Positions 1-10,942 of a stretch of 64,000 bases of DNA are shown one piece after another; position 1 is the stretch's first letter, and the number at the start of each line of letters is the position of its first letter. The translations under genes and the position numbers were made by a program. Under the pieces are notes generated by a model. It did not search any database, was not told the origin of the DNA, and was given only the letters and a program-made list of their open reading frames with translations. This DNA is from Agaricus subrufescens (Eukaryota; Basidiomycota; Agaricomycetes; Agaricales; Agaricaceae). The DNA lies in contig CM057057.1 in assembly GCA_029945375.1 (NCBI GenBank), positions 5,890,001 to 5,954,000 on the forward strand, given 5' to 3'.

Positions 1-319
1 GCATGGCTTTTCCCAACTAAAGAGGGTCCAAGGTTCAGAAGAGCGACGATATTAGATATCTCTTTGTGAGTCAAATCCTCTGATATCACTCCTCAGTCCT
101 TGAAATATCCCCTCCCTGCTCATTTCCAGCCAATCGTTCACAATCGCCCTGACTGCTGCCAATGTTGCAGTCCTCCATTACAAAAACCAGCGCAAGCGAC
201 AAAACCGGGATAAGATACTTGCACCATATATGGATGGAAACGAAAAAGATGTAGATGCGTCTTTGAGAGCTTGGATGGAGCTGGGTGATAAACATCCCGA
301 TTTTGTATATTCTCTCTAA
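1..319 (+). CDS. 3' end of an MFS transporter (Dal5/allantoate permease type), partial
   Basis: Only the last two exons lie in the window: 1-65 and 130-319, separated by a GT-AG intron at 66-129, ending in TAA at 317-319. The encoded tail (TWLFPTKEGPRF..., then ALTAANVAVLHYKNQRKRQNRDK..., ending HPDFVYSL) is nearly the same as the tail of the complete transporter at 3088-5268, including the same intron position. Similarity continues into the 3' flank to about 400. This is therefore the upstream member of a tandem transporter pair. By family, these are 12-helix proton-linked importers of allantoate, ureidosuccinate, nicotinate or similar anions in the plasma membrane; the substrate cannot be told from the tail. 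Confidence 0.85.
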
Positions 320-1011
320 CTGTGTCTTTGTCTCGTTGTATATACCTTGACAATTTTGGCTGGGCTTTGAAGAAACATTTGCGCAGGGGCTTCGTTTAGA
401 TTATAAGATTAAGAGACGTTTAGTGGTTATCTTAGTAGATTTCCATATGATCAGGCTCCTACCCAGCTCGCTGGACACTGATCGCACATTTAGAAAGTAG
501 GGCAAAACACCTCAACCATCGTCTAGAATTTTCGATGTCTGACAGTTTTGCGTCCGTCAATACTGTCAGGTTTGTTGGTGAAATCGCGTTAAAATCTATT
601 TGATGACTCTGCTATAGTATCATGTCTCACGTTCGAGATAGATTTCTATGGAATAAACAGCTCGACTTTATCTAGAGTTTTTGATTCGTAGAATTCTTGA
701 TTCCTAAAGATACTCATAGTTTTTTCGATGGTGTTAACTATTGATCAGCTGTCAATCGACAAAGGCTTGGGGGATAGGATATACCTCAGTTTGAGTCTGT
801 TTGTGAGAAATTTCATGTGCTAGCTCTATAGAATACGCAAACCCTTTAGTACATATTGAGTTTACTTTCGTGCCTCGCGCAACCGCGAGTCCGCGACCCT
901 TGCAAAGGACCTGTCACGTGCCATGCGTCTGCAGACTCTGCAGTGCACAGTGCACAATGCATAGTATTCGTTTTTCAACCTTTTAGTGTTTTGCCAAGCT
1001 CAAATCAGCTG
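320..1011. other. intergenic, no gene seen
   Basis: The first ~80 bases still align with the 3' flank of the downstream MFS paralogue (5269-5380). The rest has no coding pattern, splice-linked reading frame or repeat that I can recognise. Confidence 0.5.
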
Positions 1012-1388
1012 CCAACTTTTTTTGCTCAGCTCAGGATCGTGAATGCAGTTGCATTTCACTCGCGGGTCAACCATGTCTCCCCTTTCACTGGACAGCGCCT
1101 CTTTCGCTCGCCCCGTTTGTACCGGCTCTATTCCAAACAAGTTTGACATTTCAAATTCTTCACACACATGATCTCAAATCCGGGTTATATCACCATTGTC
1201 GTTTGTCCCTTCTGTCCCTCGTATTACGCCCTGACGCTCACCTGATTCGGCAATTTCATTTTCTTCCCATGGAATGTAGGGGCCAAGGGGAGTGTGATTG
1301 ACGTAGAGACGGGTTCTTAAACAAATCACCAACGGCTTCCGTTTCACATGTTGCAGCTCAGGAACATGGTATCACATCTGAAGTTCCA
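1012..1388 (+). pseudogene. relic of the 3' exons of an ACOT9-type acyl-CoA thioesterase gene
   Basis: The stretch aligns by eye over its length with 45147-45490, the penultimate and last coding part of the intact thioesterase gene. Shared blocks include TTTGCTCAGCT at the exon start, TCACTGGACAGC, GACATCTCAAAT and TTGACGTAGA(G/A)ACGGGTTCT. Reading frames are broken: the copy has frame-changing differences and an in-frame stop right after the VDVETGS equivalent. It lacks the upstream exons. It lies between two MFS copies, so it probably came with an old local duplication or insertion. Identity is well below that of the MFS tail copy, which suggests an older event. Confidence 0.75.
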
Positions 1389-3087
1389 AACTAAAGGGGA
1401 ATTCTCAGATCTCAGTATTTGGAGCATCCCTGTCTTTCCGACGTCAATCACGCCTTTCTCGTGCTTCTCTGTCAAAGATAATATACTCAGAGTATTTCGC
1501 CTAGGTTTGGTCTATTCCAGTGGCTGTATAAGTCCCCTTTTTCAGATTTCGTTTACCGACTCCCACCTGGCCTGGGACAACGCAGCTTGTGGGGATGTAA
1601 TTTAGGGATTCTCCGACTGTGACTTAAGTATTTCGTCGTTCACGTTTTTCCGTTTCCGGGTGCCTTTGACGGCTTTGTAGATGATTCTCGGTGCTTTCGA
1701 TGGCAATTCTTATTTTGTTTCAGCTGATGGCACACCATAGCTCAGTTCTATGCGTCCCATAAACCATCTCTTTTGGGGTCTTGATTCTAACTTAAGCGGG
1801 ATCAAGCTATTTGCATGGGTAGCAGGGCGAGGTAACCCCAGGACCTTGCTCCTCCTCTATTTCTGCTTCCTCTTCCTAATTTACTCCCTCTACCTCTAAA
1901 GATATTCCCATCTTTAATTTTAATCTATCCAGAATCTGGAAGGTACGGGCAGTCACTTTTGACATTGTCTCTTGATTCGCATTGAAGGTACCCGTAACTC
2001 TCTGGGCTCGTAGGGACTCCGGTCCCAAAGCCCGTCGTTTCGTACGTGAGCTCAAGCAGGCGGATGATGAAGCGGTTGTACGAAAAGATAGATTCGAAGG
2101 AGGGTGTGTTCTCAGGGAACATTACTCATACATTTGGGGATCATTAGAACGCTCAAGCTTAACGAGTTTTACCTTTTACAAGGTTAGGTGTGGTCGAACC
2201 CTTGAGTGGCGTTCGTACCTTAATTCTTTTAAGAGGATATCTAGTTTTAGTCTCGCCTGGTCAGGGTTCTCCAGTGTCGTGGGGTCTCTGTCCAGAGATT
2301 ACACTGACTTCAACGTGTCACGGATCGCGTTTTCGACACTGTCCGCTCCTTCGATTTCCCAGTGTCCGTTATAGGTGATATTTTTGGCGACCATCACGAG
2401 GTTGGGGATAGGTTAGAGTAGGGTAAGACGAAAAAGGTAGTCGCGTTGGAGACGGTGGGGTTTGTTCGGTTATGTTGCAACGAGTGGACCCCCTGTGTTC
2501 TCTTCATAGGAAGTTGATTACTTTTGGGGATGACTGACCTCGTGTTCTGGAGTTCGGCTGGAAAAAAGGCGTTCCACGGCCTGACTTAGAACTTCGGGCC
2601 CGTAATCGCCTCAAAACTGTCTACGAGGTTTCTGGTGAGGCCGTGCATGGCGGTTTTGAGGTTTGCCGGGTAGGGGAGTCGGAGGAGCGGTACATAATCG
2701 TGTTCTGAACTGTACGCATCGACGCTGGATCTATACGTTCAATTATCTCCGTCTTTTCTCCTGACTCTTGTGTTGTTTCCTCTTCTAGAGGATTGAACCT
2801 GTTCCGGTCAGGGTTGTGCATCGGGTCTCCATTTGGATCAATACATTGTATATCCATCAGATATCCTCCGACTTTTGATGACGATCATGCGACCAAAAAA
2901 TTCGCCGAGCCCGGAGTCACGAGAAAGTCTGCACGTTGAATCGTTGATGCAATTGATGAATCGATGATTTATTATTGACTTGTCCCTAATGGCCGCGATG
3001 ACGGCCGGTTCTCTCGCCGTTTTAACCCAAAGGTAATTGATCCACTCAACCTCCCCTCGTCCTTCTCCACCTCTGTGTATTTCAGAT
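1389..3087. other. intergenic, 1.7 kb without a recognisable gene
   Basis: Open frames here are short and do not join through plausible introns into a protein I recognise. The last ~60 bases (pyrimidine-rich, ending TTTCAG just before the ATG at 3088) are the immediate 5' flank of the MFS gene and could hold a 5'-UTR intron acceptor. Confidence 0.4.
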
Positions 3088-5268
3088 ATGGTTGAGGGCA
3101 CCGTCCCCAACAACGTCAAGGACGACTCTTCCTCTGTGTACGGAGGCGCTAGCCTCTTTCGAGAGTCAAGAGCTGTGTCCGACGATGAAAAACGAGCTGT
3201 CCGTAAACTGGACTATACGGTCCTCCCTGTGATGACGATGTTCTATTTTCTTTCATTCCTGGTAGGTTGCATGTCTTTCTAACCTATATAAAATATGTTC
3301 ATAACAGTTCACAATTTCAGGATCGCTCCAACATCGGTGAGAGGAACTGTAATGCGAAATTTAGTGTTTGATTTCAAACGTCTTTCTGTAGGTAATGCGC
3401 GTGTTGCAGGTTTGCAAGCAGGTTTGGGTCTTACCGACCACCAATACCAGGTCGTCGTCACCGTCCTCTACGTGTAAGGGTACAATCTCTCCGTTGTAGA
3501 CCATCTGAGTCATACCTTACCTGTTAGGCCTTACATCCTCTCCGAGCTGCCATCTAATCTTCTCCTGCGATATGTCGGGCCCAATATCCTCATGCCCACC
3601 GTCCTTACGATCTGGGGGATAATCGTTACACTCCAAGGTATGTTCCTCACTTCACACTCGCATCAACCCTGCATAAACTTATACTAATATCATATGCAAA
3701 GGACTTGTCACATCTTATGCCGGTCTGGTGGTTGTGCGAGCTATTCTAGGAGCCATCGAGGGTCCCATGTTTCCTGGAATAGTGCTCTACCTGTCTGGTT
3801 TCTACACTCGGCGCGACTTGTCACTTCGGTCAGTTAGGAATCTTGATGAGTTTTGCTTGGTCTCATTTTCCTCTTCTTAAGTATCGCTCTGTTCTTTTCG
3901 GCGGCATCAGTACGTATTTTTGCTTTCACAAGAATATATATGTATTCAGATAACATTTTATGTATCCAGCTTTCGGGGGCTTTTTCAGGACTATTAGCAG
4001 CCGCTATCCAGAACATGGATGGTGTAGGTGGTAAACCAGGCTGGGCATGGATTTTCATTCTCGTAAGTAGTGGCTCACTCAACCCTCTCCATACATCTGC
4101 TCACCTGTCCCTCAGGAAGGTTTATTTTCGTTCTTGATGGGTCTTATAGGATACTTCCTCGTCCCTGCAACGCCTCAAGACTCCAGATTTTTAACCCAAC
4201 ACCAGAAAGACCTGATCAAATTCCGGCTCGAATATGACCGTCCATCCGTTACTCCCAACATTCCCTCTGACAAGTTCTCCGTCCGCGAGATCTTCCGTTC
4301 CATGACGTCAATCCAGGTCATCATCATGTTCATCATGTTATTCTTCGATGGAACGACGCTTTATGGATTGGCTAATTTTGCGCCTTCGATTGTGAAGCAG
4401 TTAGGGTTTAGTGCTGTCAAGAGTCAGTTGTTGAGCGTTGGACCATTTGCTGCTGGATTTCTTGGTATGCCTTGTCTCTCTATCTGCAGAGCTGCTTCGA
4501 TCAATTCTTGCAAATATAGTAACCCTTGTTACTGCTTATTTCTCTGATAAATACCAAAATCGTGCTGTCCCGACTGCAATAATTGCGAGTCTCGGTGTGG
4601 CCGGTTTCGTCATGTATCTCAGTACGTTCCACCTCTTTTTTGTGCTCGAATTCCAACTGACTTGGATAAATCTTCTCTCTAATCAATCAAAAGAAACAAC
4701 CGATAAATTTGTAGCTTATGGATCACTGTTCCTCACTATTCCGGGAGCATACGCCGCCGCCCCGGTGGCTTCGGCATGGATGGCTAATAACTCGGAACCA
4801 TACTATCGACGTGCTTCAAGCATAGCTTTTGGCTTCATTGCAACTAATTCTGTGCGTCCCTCTTTCCTTTCCTTAAATGAGCCACGCATTAAAACATCGA
4901 ATTTTCACCAGGGCGGTATTCTGAGTACATGGCTTTTCCCGACTAAAGAGGGACCAAGATTTAGAAAAACAACGATATTAGATATCTCTTTGTAAGTCAT
5001 CACCCATAACACAATCACCCTCTCAGTTACTAAAAAAGCACATCCCCCTTCCTCTTTCTCTCCGTGGTTGTTTTGCAGCCAATCGTTCATAATTGCTCTG
5101 GCCGCTTTCAACGTTGCAGTCCTCCATTACAAAAACAAGCGCAAGCGACAAAACCGGGATAAGATACTTGCACCATATATGGATGGAAACGAAAAAGACC
5201 CAGATGCGTCTCTGAGAGCTTGGATAGAGCTGGGTGATAAACATCCTGATTTTGTATACTCTTTCTAG
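3088..5268 (+). CDS. MFS transporter, allantoate permease (Dal5-like) family
   Basis: Plasma-membrane anion:proton symporter of the fungal ACS/Dal5 family by sequence pattern. The start is an ATG at 3088 followed by a hydrophilic N-terminus, then the family signature KLDYTVLPVMTMFYFLSFLDRSNIGNAR in transmembrane helix 1, interrupted by introns. A 16-nt exon (3321-3336) encodes most of DRSNIG and is confirmed by that invariant motif. Further helices include the YILSELPSN and GPMFPGIVLYLSGFYTRR region, the central loop after FLVPATPQDSRF, and the final helices around FFDGTTLYGLANFAPSIV. The C-terminal tail is basic then acidic and ends HPDFVYSF. About nine short introns. It is the complete member of a tandem pair whose upstream copy ends at 319. 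Substrate is not deducible. Confidence 0.9.
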
Positions 5269-5857
5269 TCGTGTCTTTTTGTTGTCGTTGTTTCTTTCGT
5301 TATATATACCTTGACAGTTCGTTTCTGGGCTTTGAAAAAAAATATTTGCGCAGAAGCTTCGGTCAGATTATAAGATTGGTTGATTGTGGTTGTGTACTCA
5401 GAACGGAATGAAAGGCGTTGTGTTACTGAGATGACATTTCACTTTTACTGCGGTGAAGAGTTGTCGGGATCCCGTAGGAAAGGAGCAAGTCAAGAACGAA
5501 GAGAAGAGTTGTCAACGAATAAGGTATTGATATACTAAAGAGAAGTAGTGAGTGATAGACGGCTTCTGTCATCTCAGCTTCGAAACATATCTGACGACAG
5601 AGCCTCAATAGAACATTACGTAACAACAGCTGGTTATCACACAAGCTCAAGTTCGATGAGACCTCCCCAAAAATTTATATGTAAATATGCGGGAATGGGA
5701 TCACTACGTATTGCTATTAATCGAGGTGGCTCATCTACAATATCCAACTACGCAGTGGTTTTTGGTTTCCGACATCAGCCTCTGGATGCCTGCGGGCCTC
5801 GTATCCGCGAAACTCCGCCCTGTATATATATATAAAGAAAGAACTAAAGTAAATAAA
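5269..5857. other. convergent intergenic region
   Basis: 3' flanks of the MFS gene (plus) and the BiP gene (minus). I see no gene, RNA or repeat apart from the ~100 bases of 3' flank shared with the upstream MFS copy. Confidence 0.4.
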
Positions 5858-8322
5858 TTACAATTCATCGTGTTCATGCTCGAAGTCGTCATCGTCACCA
5901 GAGGAGCCACCAGGACCAGCGCTCTCATAGAGTTTAGTCGTGATGGGGTTGACAACGCCTTGTACCTCTGAAAGGGAGATCAATAAACTGGAAAAAAGAG
6001 CACAAGTAGAGAGTGCCACTTACCGGCCAACTTCTCTTCGAGGTCCTCAACACTGGCAGTGGAACCGTTCTCATCAATCCACTCGGTCGCTTCCTTGACG
6101 GCATCCAAGATAGTCTGTTTATCATCACTATCGAGCTTGCCACCGAGACCCTCGGAGTCAGTGACTTGGTTCTTGAGACCGTAGACAAACGAAGAGAGCG
6201 AGTTAAGGGCCTCAATCTTCTTGCGATTGGCCTCGTCCTCAGCGGCGAATTTCTCGGCATCAGCAACCATGCGGTCAATCTCCTCCTGGGAGAGACGTCC
6301 CTTTTCGTTCTTGATGGTGATACCCTCAGACTTGCCACTATCAGAGCGATGAGATTTAATATCCAAAAAGCATATCGGAATGTACTTACGTTCCCTTGTC
6401 AGCGGCAGACACTTTCATGATACCGTTGGCATCCATCTCGAAGGTGACTTCGATCTGGGGAACACCACGAGGAGCAGGAGGAATACCGGTGAGCTCGAAC
6501 TTGCCGAGGAGGTTATTGTCCTTGGTGAGAGAACGTTCACCCTCAAAGACCTGAATAAGAACAGTAGGTTGGTTGTCGGCAGCGGTGGAGAAGATTTGAC
6601 TCTTCTTGGTGGGGATGACAGTGTTGCGGGGAATGAGCTTGGTGAAAACTCCACCAGTAGTCTCAATACCGAGAGTGAGGGGGTTGACGTCGACAAGGAC
6701 GACACCATCTGTTCCCTCAGCACCAGAAAGAATGCCACCTTGGACGGCAGCGCCGTAAGCAACAGCTTCGTCAGGGTTGATTCCCTTGGAAGGTTCCTTG
6801 CCGTTGAAGAACTCCTTGAGGAGTTGCTGAACCTTGGGGATACGAGTAGAGCCACCAACGAGCACAACCTTTGAAAAAGATGAGTGGATCGGTATTGAAA
6901 CGAGTCAGGTGATGCTCACCTCATCAACCTCATCCTTCTTGACGTTGGCGTCCTTGAGCACTTGTTCGACGGGCTTCATGGTCTTACGGAAGAGGTCCAT
7001 GTTGAGTTCGTCGAATTTGGCACGAGTGAGAGTTTCCGAGAAATCGTTACCGTCCTCGAAAGACTCAATTTCGATACGGGTAGATTGTTGACTAGAAAGA
7101 GTCCTCTTGGCTTTCTCGACCTCGCGTTTCAGCTTTCCGAGAGCACGAAGGTTCTTGCTGACATCAGTACCAGTCTTCTTCTTGTATGACTTGACAAAGT
7201 AGTCAATAACACGGTTGTCGAAATCTTCACCACCAAGATGGGTGTCACCAGCGGTAGCCAAGACCTCAAAGACACCATCGTCGATAGAAAGGAGGGAGAC
7301 ATCGAAAGTACCACCACCGAGATCATAGACGATGATCTGAGACTCTCCGCTTCCCTTGTTGAGACCATAGGCAATAGCGGCGGCGGTGGGCTCGTTGATG
7401 ATACGGAGGACCGTGAGGCCAGCAATAGTTCCGGCATCCTTGGTGGCTTGGCGCTGAGCGTCATTGAAGTCTAAATATAGGTTTTAGGTGCCATCAAAAA
7501 TTTTGCTCGAGACGGAAAACATACAGGCGGGGACAGTAATGACGGCGTGGGTGACCTTGTGGCCGAGATAAGCCTCAGCGGTCTCTTTCATCTTGCCCAA
7601 AACCATGGCGGAAATTTCCTCAGCGGAGAAGTGACGTTCTTCGCCCTTGTGCTGAACACTGATGGAGGGCTTGCCGTTCTTCTCGCTAACCTTGAATGGC
7701 CAGTGCTTCATGTCGCGCTTCACTTCGGGGTCGTTCATTTTGCGACCAATAAGACGCTTGGCATCGAAGACGGTGTTTTGGGGGTTGGCGTGGTAGGCAT
7801 TTTTGGCCGAGTCACCGACCCTACAAGCTTTTAATTGAAAGAAATGATGCATAATTAAAGCAACTTACAGTCGTTCCTCGTCTGTGAAGCTGACCCATGA
7901 TGGAGTGATTCGGTGACCTTGATCGTTGGCGATAATTTCAACACGACCACCACGTTGTACACTGGAGGAAGATGTCAGAACATGGAATATGGCACAGATC
8001 AAAAATGCTACATACCCAACACACGAATAACTGGATGCCATGTCAAGTTAGGTTAGTTGGACCAAGCTGTTAGCGGGAGATGGAGTCCCATACGTTGTAC
8101 CGAGATCTAAAAGAAGGGTGTTAGCATGCGCCGCAAACTTGTCTGCTTGAAGAGACCCGTACCAATACCAATAACACTGCCGTACTCCGGATGGGTTTCC
8201 TCTGCCTGTACCGCCGAGGGGCAGAAGCAGATGATGGCGAGGGCGGCAATAAAGAGAAGGGAAAGAGAGGAAAGGAGCGTCCTGCTCTGTGTGCGCGTCG
8301 GACGACGGGCAGAGGAAGACAT
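5858..8322 (-). CDS. KAR2: ER lumenal Hsp70 chaperone BiP/Kar2
   Basis: ATP-dependent chaperone of the endoplasmic reticulum lumen that drives translocation, folding and ERAD and senses unfolded proteins. The ATG at 8322 opens a signal peptide (basic start, hydrophobic [18 protein letters not shown], Ala-x-Ala-like end AVQA). The Hsp70 signatures follow: IGIDLGTTYSCVG (split by two introns), [16 protein letters not shown], and [16 protein letters not shown]. The substrate-binding part starts near [17 protein letters not shown]. The protein ends in an acidic stretch and HDEL, the fungal ER-retrieval signal (TAA at 5858-5860). Seven or more introns. It is divergent from NAA30 across a 294-bp promoter that contains several ACGTG cores, in line with unfolded-protein-response control. 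Confidence 0.97.
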
Positions 8323-8616
8323 GGTGGATGAGGGACAAGGGACTTGCGGTGCACAAATCTGCCTATTTATTTGCCACCCGAAATGACGTGTCACTTGGGA
8401 CGTGGCCCTCACGTGACCCCGGAACTGCCTCGCTCCCTCCGAAGACGTGGCATCCCCCACAGCTGTTTTTCGGGAAAACACAGGCGATACGTGTCGCCTG
8501 CAGACCAGCGCACGGGCCACACGGCTGCTGCTCGCCACCCGACAGCCGCCTCGCACACGCGGAATGATCACCCGTCACGCCCGCTGTCACATCCACGACC
8601 CTCTTCTTCCCCAACC
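8323..8616. promoter_or_regulatory. divergent BiP/NAA30 promoter with ACGTG cluster
   Basis: The 294 bp between the two ATGs hold TGACGTGT at 8384-8391, GGACGTGGC at 8398-8406, TCACGTGAC at 8410-8418, AGACGTGGCA at 8443-8452 and ATACGTGTCGCC near 8487-8498. ACGTG is the core bound by bZIP factors of the Hac1/XBP1 type. The clustering next to BiP suggests an unfolded-protein-response element set; this is inference from motif and neighbour. Confidence 0.6.
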
Positions 8617-9524
8617 ATGACTTCCCCGCAGATCTACTACCGCCAGTACGCCGGCGAGGCCGACCTCCCCCGCATCATGGCCCTCGTCCAGAGCGAACTC
8701 AGCGAGCCGTACGTCATCTACACCTTCCGCTACTTTCTCCACCAGTGGTCAGTCCTGTCTCTTCATTTCCCGGGAGCCTCTCGCGTGACACACTTCTACC
8801 CCACCCCCGTAGGCCCCATCTCTCATTCCTGGTACGCGTTTTCTCTCTTCCAACCATCCCAATCGTTTAATACCCTCCCCCACTCCAGGCATACGCAGGC
8901 GATCCCGTCAATTCTGATCCCATAGGTGTCATTGTCTGCAAACAGAGCCTCCATCGCAACAGATCCAATCGTGGATACATCGCTATGCTCAGCGTCAACA
9001 AAGACTGGCGAAAACGCGGCATAGGTCCGTCCAACTTTCCCCCTTCCTTTCCATCCTCACCGGACATCTTACAGATGAACGGGGATATCCATCAACCTTG
9101 GTGCGGTCTCTCTTGTTTATTTTCTCTCCTTCTTCTAGCTAGTACCCTCGTCCGCAATTCCATTGATGCCATGAAAGAGGATGGCGTCGAAGAGGTCCGT
9201 TCTCTCTTCTCTTCTTCTCGCCCGCCACTCACTCGACTTGTCCAGATTATCCTCGAAACAGAATTTGATAATTGCGCTGCTCTCTCCCTCTATGAATCAC
9301 TTGGTTTCATACGTGAGAAACGGCTGTATCGGTTCTATCTCAACGGCAAAGACGCCTTTAGGTTGGTTCTTGCCGTATCTCCTTCTGATTCCGGTGACAA
9401 CTCGGATAATTCATCCAATGCGTCTCCCACGAGGTCCTCCTACCCCAGGCGACCTCCTTACCGTGCCATCAAAGTCATTCCATACTCTGACGAGGAAGAT
9501 GATGATTATATTTCGACTCGTTGA
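8617..9524 (+). CDS. NAA30: N-terminal acetyltransferase NatC catalytic subunit (Naa30/Mak3)
   Basis: GNAT-fold enzyme that co-translationally acetylates N-terminal Met followed by bulky hydrophobic residues, on ribosomes with Naa35/Naa38. I read five exons: 8617-8747, 8813-8831 (19 nt), 8889-9024, 9139-9194 and 9246-9524, giving 206 residues. Visible family features: the YVIYTFRYFLHQWPHLSFLA segment, GVIVCKQSLHRNRSNRGYIAMLSV (beta 4), the acetyl-CoA loop KDWRKRGIASTLV, and the end ILETEFDNCAALSLYESLGFIREKRLYRFYLNGKDAFRL. All are characteristic of Mak3. The C-terminal ~45 residues are a Ser/Asp-rich tail ending EEDDDYISTR. The 19-nt exon is needed to complete HQWPHLSFLAYAGD. Confidence 0.93.
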
Positions 9525-9782
9525 ATTCTTTTTTCCTCCATTTTGATTCCTGCTGCATGTGTGTATACCTAGTCGGTGTCCCCTCTTACCATAGACTCCC
9601 TCGCTTATCGCTTAATCTTTCTTGGACTGCGACTTTAAAGCGCCGCATTCTGTACTTTTTGTTGTGTAGTATATCGCCTCAATAACAAATCTCCATTCAC
9701 ATGACCCAGTTGACACATGGATCTGTCTGGCTAGTAGCTACCGCATTCAAAACACATACGCTGGGAATATAACACACGGCTC

Positions 9783-10122
9783 CTTGCATTCCTCTCTCCT
9801 CTGTTTGGGTGGGGGGACGAACGATGCCACCATCAATAGTACCACCGGTGCACATCCTTCGTACGCCATCGCAACGGAAATAAATCTTCATCGCTTATAT
9901 CCCGGTACAACACGAGTGTTGTTTAGTTGTGTCGGGCCAGCTGGAGATGTCGTGTGCACGGTGCAGGGGATGAGAATGTGATGAGAATTTGAGTATGGGA
10001 TTCGAAGAGTGGGGATGGCAGCAATATGGGCAAGGAGAACCCAGTGGTCGTAGCTAATACAGAGGATATTGGAGGAGGAAGGTTGGATTCTACTACGAAA
10101 GGGATCTTGTCTATTAGGTAGA
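9783..10122 (+). pseudogene. relic of the 3' end of CDC20, at the left edge of a segmental duplication
   Basis: Aligns with 60617-61063, the last exons of the intact CDC20 gene. Shared blocks include GGACGAACGATG, CTGTTTAGTTGTGTCGGGCC, AGTGGGGATGGCAGCAATAT and ACAGAGGATATTGGAGGAGG. Relative to the intact gene it has lost internal segments (one between the LHTLRTP and DSRVLFS equivalents) and has an early TGA in the GDENLKF equivalent. The WD40 repeats upstream are absent. It is directly followed by the SDH4 relic, in the same order and orientation as at 60.6-61.8 kb. Confidence 0.88.
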
Positions 10123-10149
10123 TCGCGGTCACATTATTTATAGAGACGG

Positions 10150-10166
10150 CCCTAACCCTAGGGTTA
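10150..10166. other. telomere-like palindrome upstream of the SDH4 relic
   Basis: CCCTAACCCTAGGGTTA contains the perfect 14-bp palindrome TAACCCTAGGGTTA, two telomere-type CCCTAA/TTAGGG motifs head to head. It lies 27 bp before the dead SDH4 start codon and has a counterpart at 61087. Confidence 0.7.
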
Positions 10167-10192
10167 TGCAGATCACTCGTCTGTCGTTGACC

Positions 10193-10942
10193 ATGGCCTC
10201 CAATCTCATCGATCTCATCCTTCGTGCAAATCTTCCGAAGGCTGTTGCGCGTCGTGCTGTGCTCTGGGCCGCCTTGTAGAGTCTGTCAAACATATGTTAT
10301 CCTACATGTTAAATTATTGATCTTTCGCAGCTTGTGCTGTTTCTACAGGCACTGTAAATGGCCACAGGCTTCCGAGAGCCATTGCGCGTCGCGCTTTTTT
10401 GTGTATGTCTGCGATATGCCATTTTGTTAACTAGGCTACTGATTCTTTGTAGCTTGCGCAACTTCTACAGGCACTGTAATTGACCCTCCAGCATTTCTTC
10501 CTTCGAGCTCTGCGAATTCTTTTCACTGGGCATTCGAATGTCTACTCTTTGCTGGTCTCGTTCCCCTCACTACTGCCGTGTTTGTTACTAGCACATCTGC
10601 ACATCCTATCCTTGATGAACTCTTTTGTGTCAGCTTGATCATTCATTCTTACATCAGGGTACGTGCATTACATCCTCGTTCAGTTCAAACCTGCTCAGTA
10701 TCACCTATTTAGTGTGACCGCATCCTTGCGGATTACCTTCATCCTCGCAATTCTCGGCCCTCGGTAGAATCGCCACATGGACTTTACGAACAGTGACTGC
10801 TAGGGTTGTCGGTATCTACTAATTTTATATTAATGATCTTGGTATGTTGTCGTTCAATTGCCATGGTGATTGTCTTGTCTGAGAGCTGATTTTCCGTTCT
10901 CAAGGTCTCACTGAGCTTATTGCGAGAGCCTGGGTTGCATGA
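10193..10942 (+). pseudogene. decayed SDH4 (CybS) copy 1
   Basis: Aligns with the intact SDH4 at 61151-61768. It keeps the start (MASNLI...LILRANLPKAVARRAV), the HWAFE block and the ITELIARAWVA-type end. Lesions: the first 5' splice site is lost (TTGTAGAG instead of CAAAGTTGGT), giving an in-frame stop. About 120 bp is inserted and looks like a second copy of the exon 1/intron 1/exon 2 junction. There are frameshifts in the DYLHPR region and a stop in IYQF. The same splice-site change and the same internal duplication occur in the inverted relic near 46.6 kb. Confidence 0.9.

Noticed and set aside
856..1146. A 96-codon open frame as a gene
   Set aside because: Its 3' half is the thioesterase relic read without introns, and the rest has no support.
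6380..6874. Long plus-strand open frames opposite BiP
   Set aside because: They mirror the minus-strand Hsp70 coding sequence, which has full domain support; the plus-strand translations match nothing.
10193..10942. Second functional SDH4 gene
   Set aside because: Stops, a lost 5' splice site, an internal duplication and frameshifts relative to 61151-61768.
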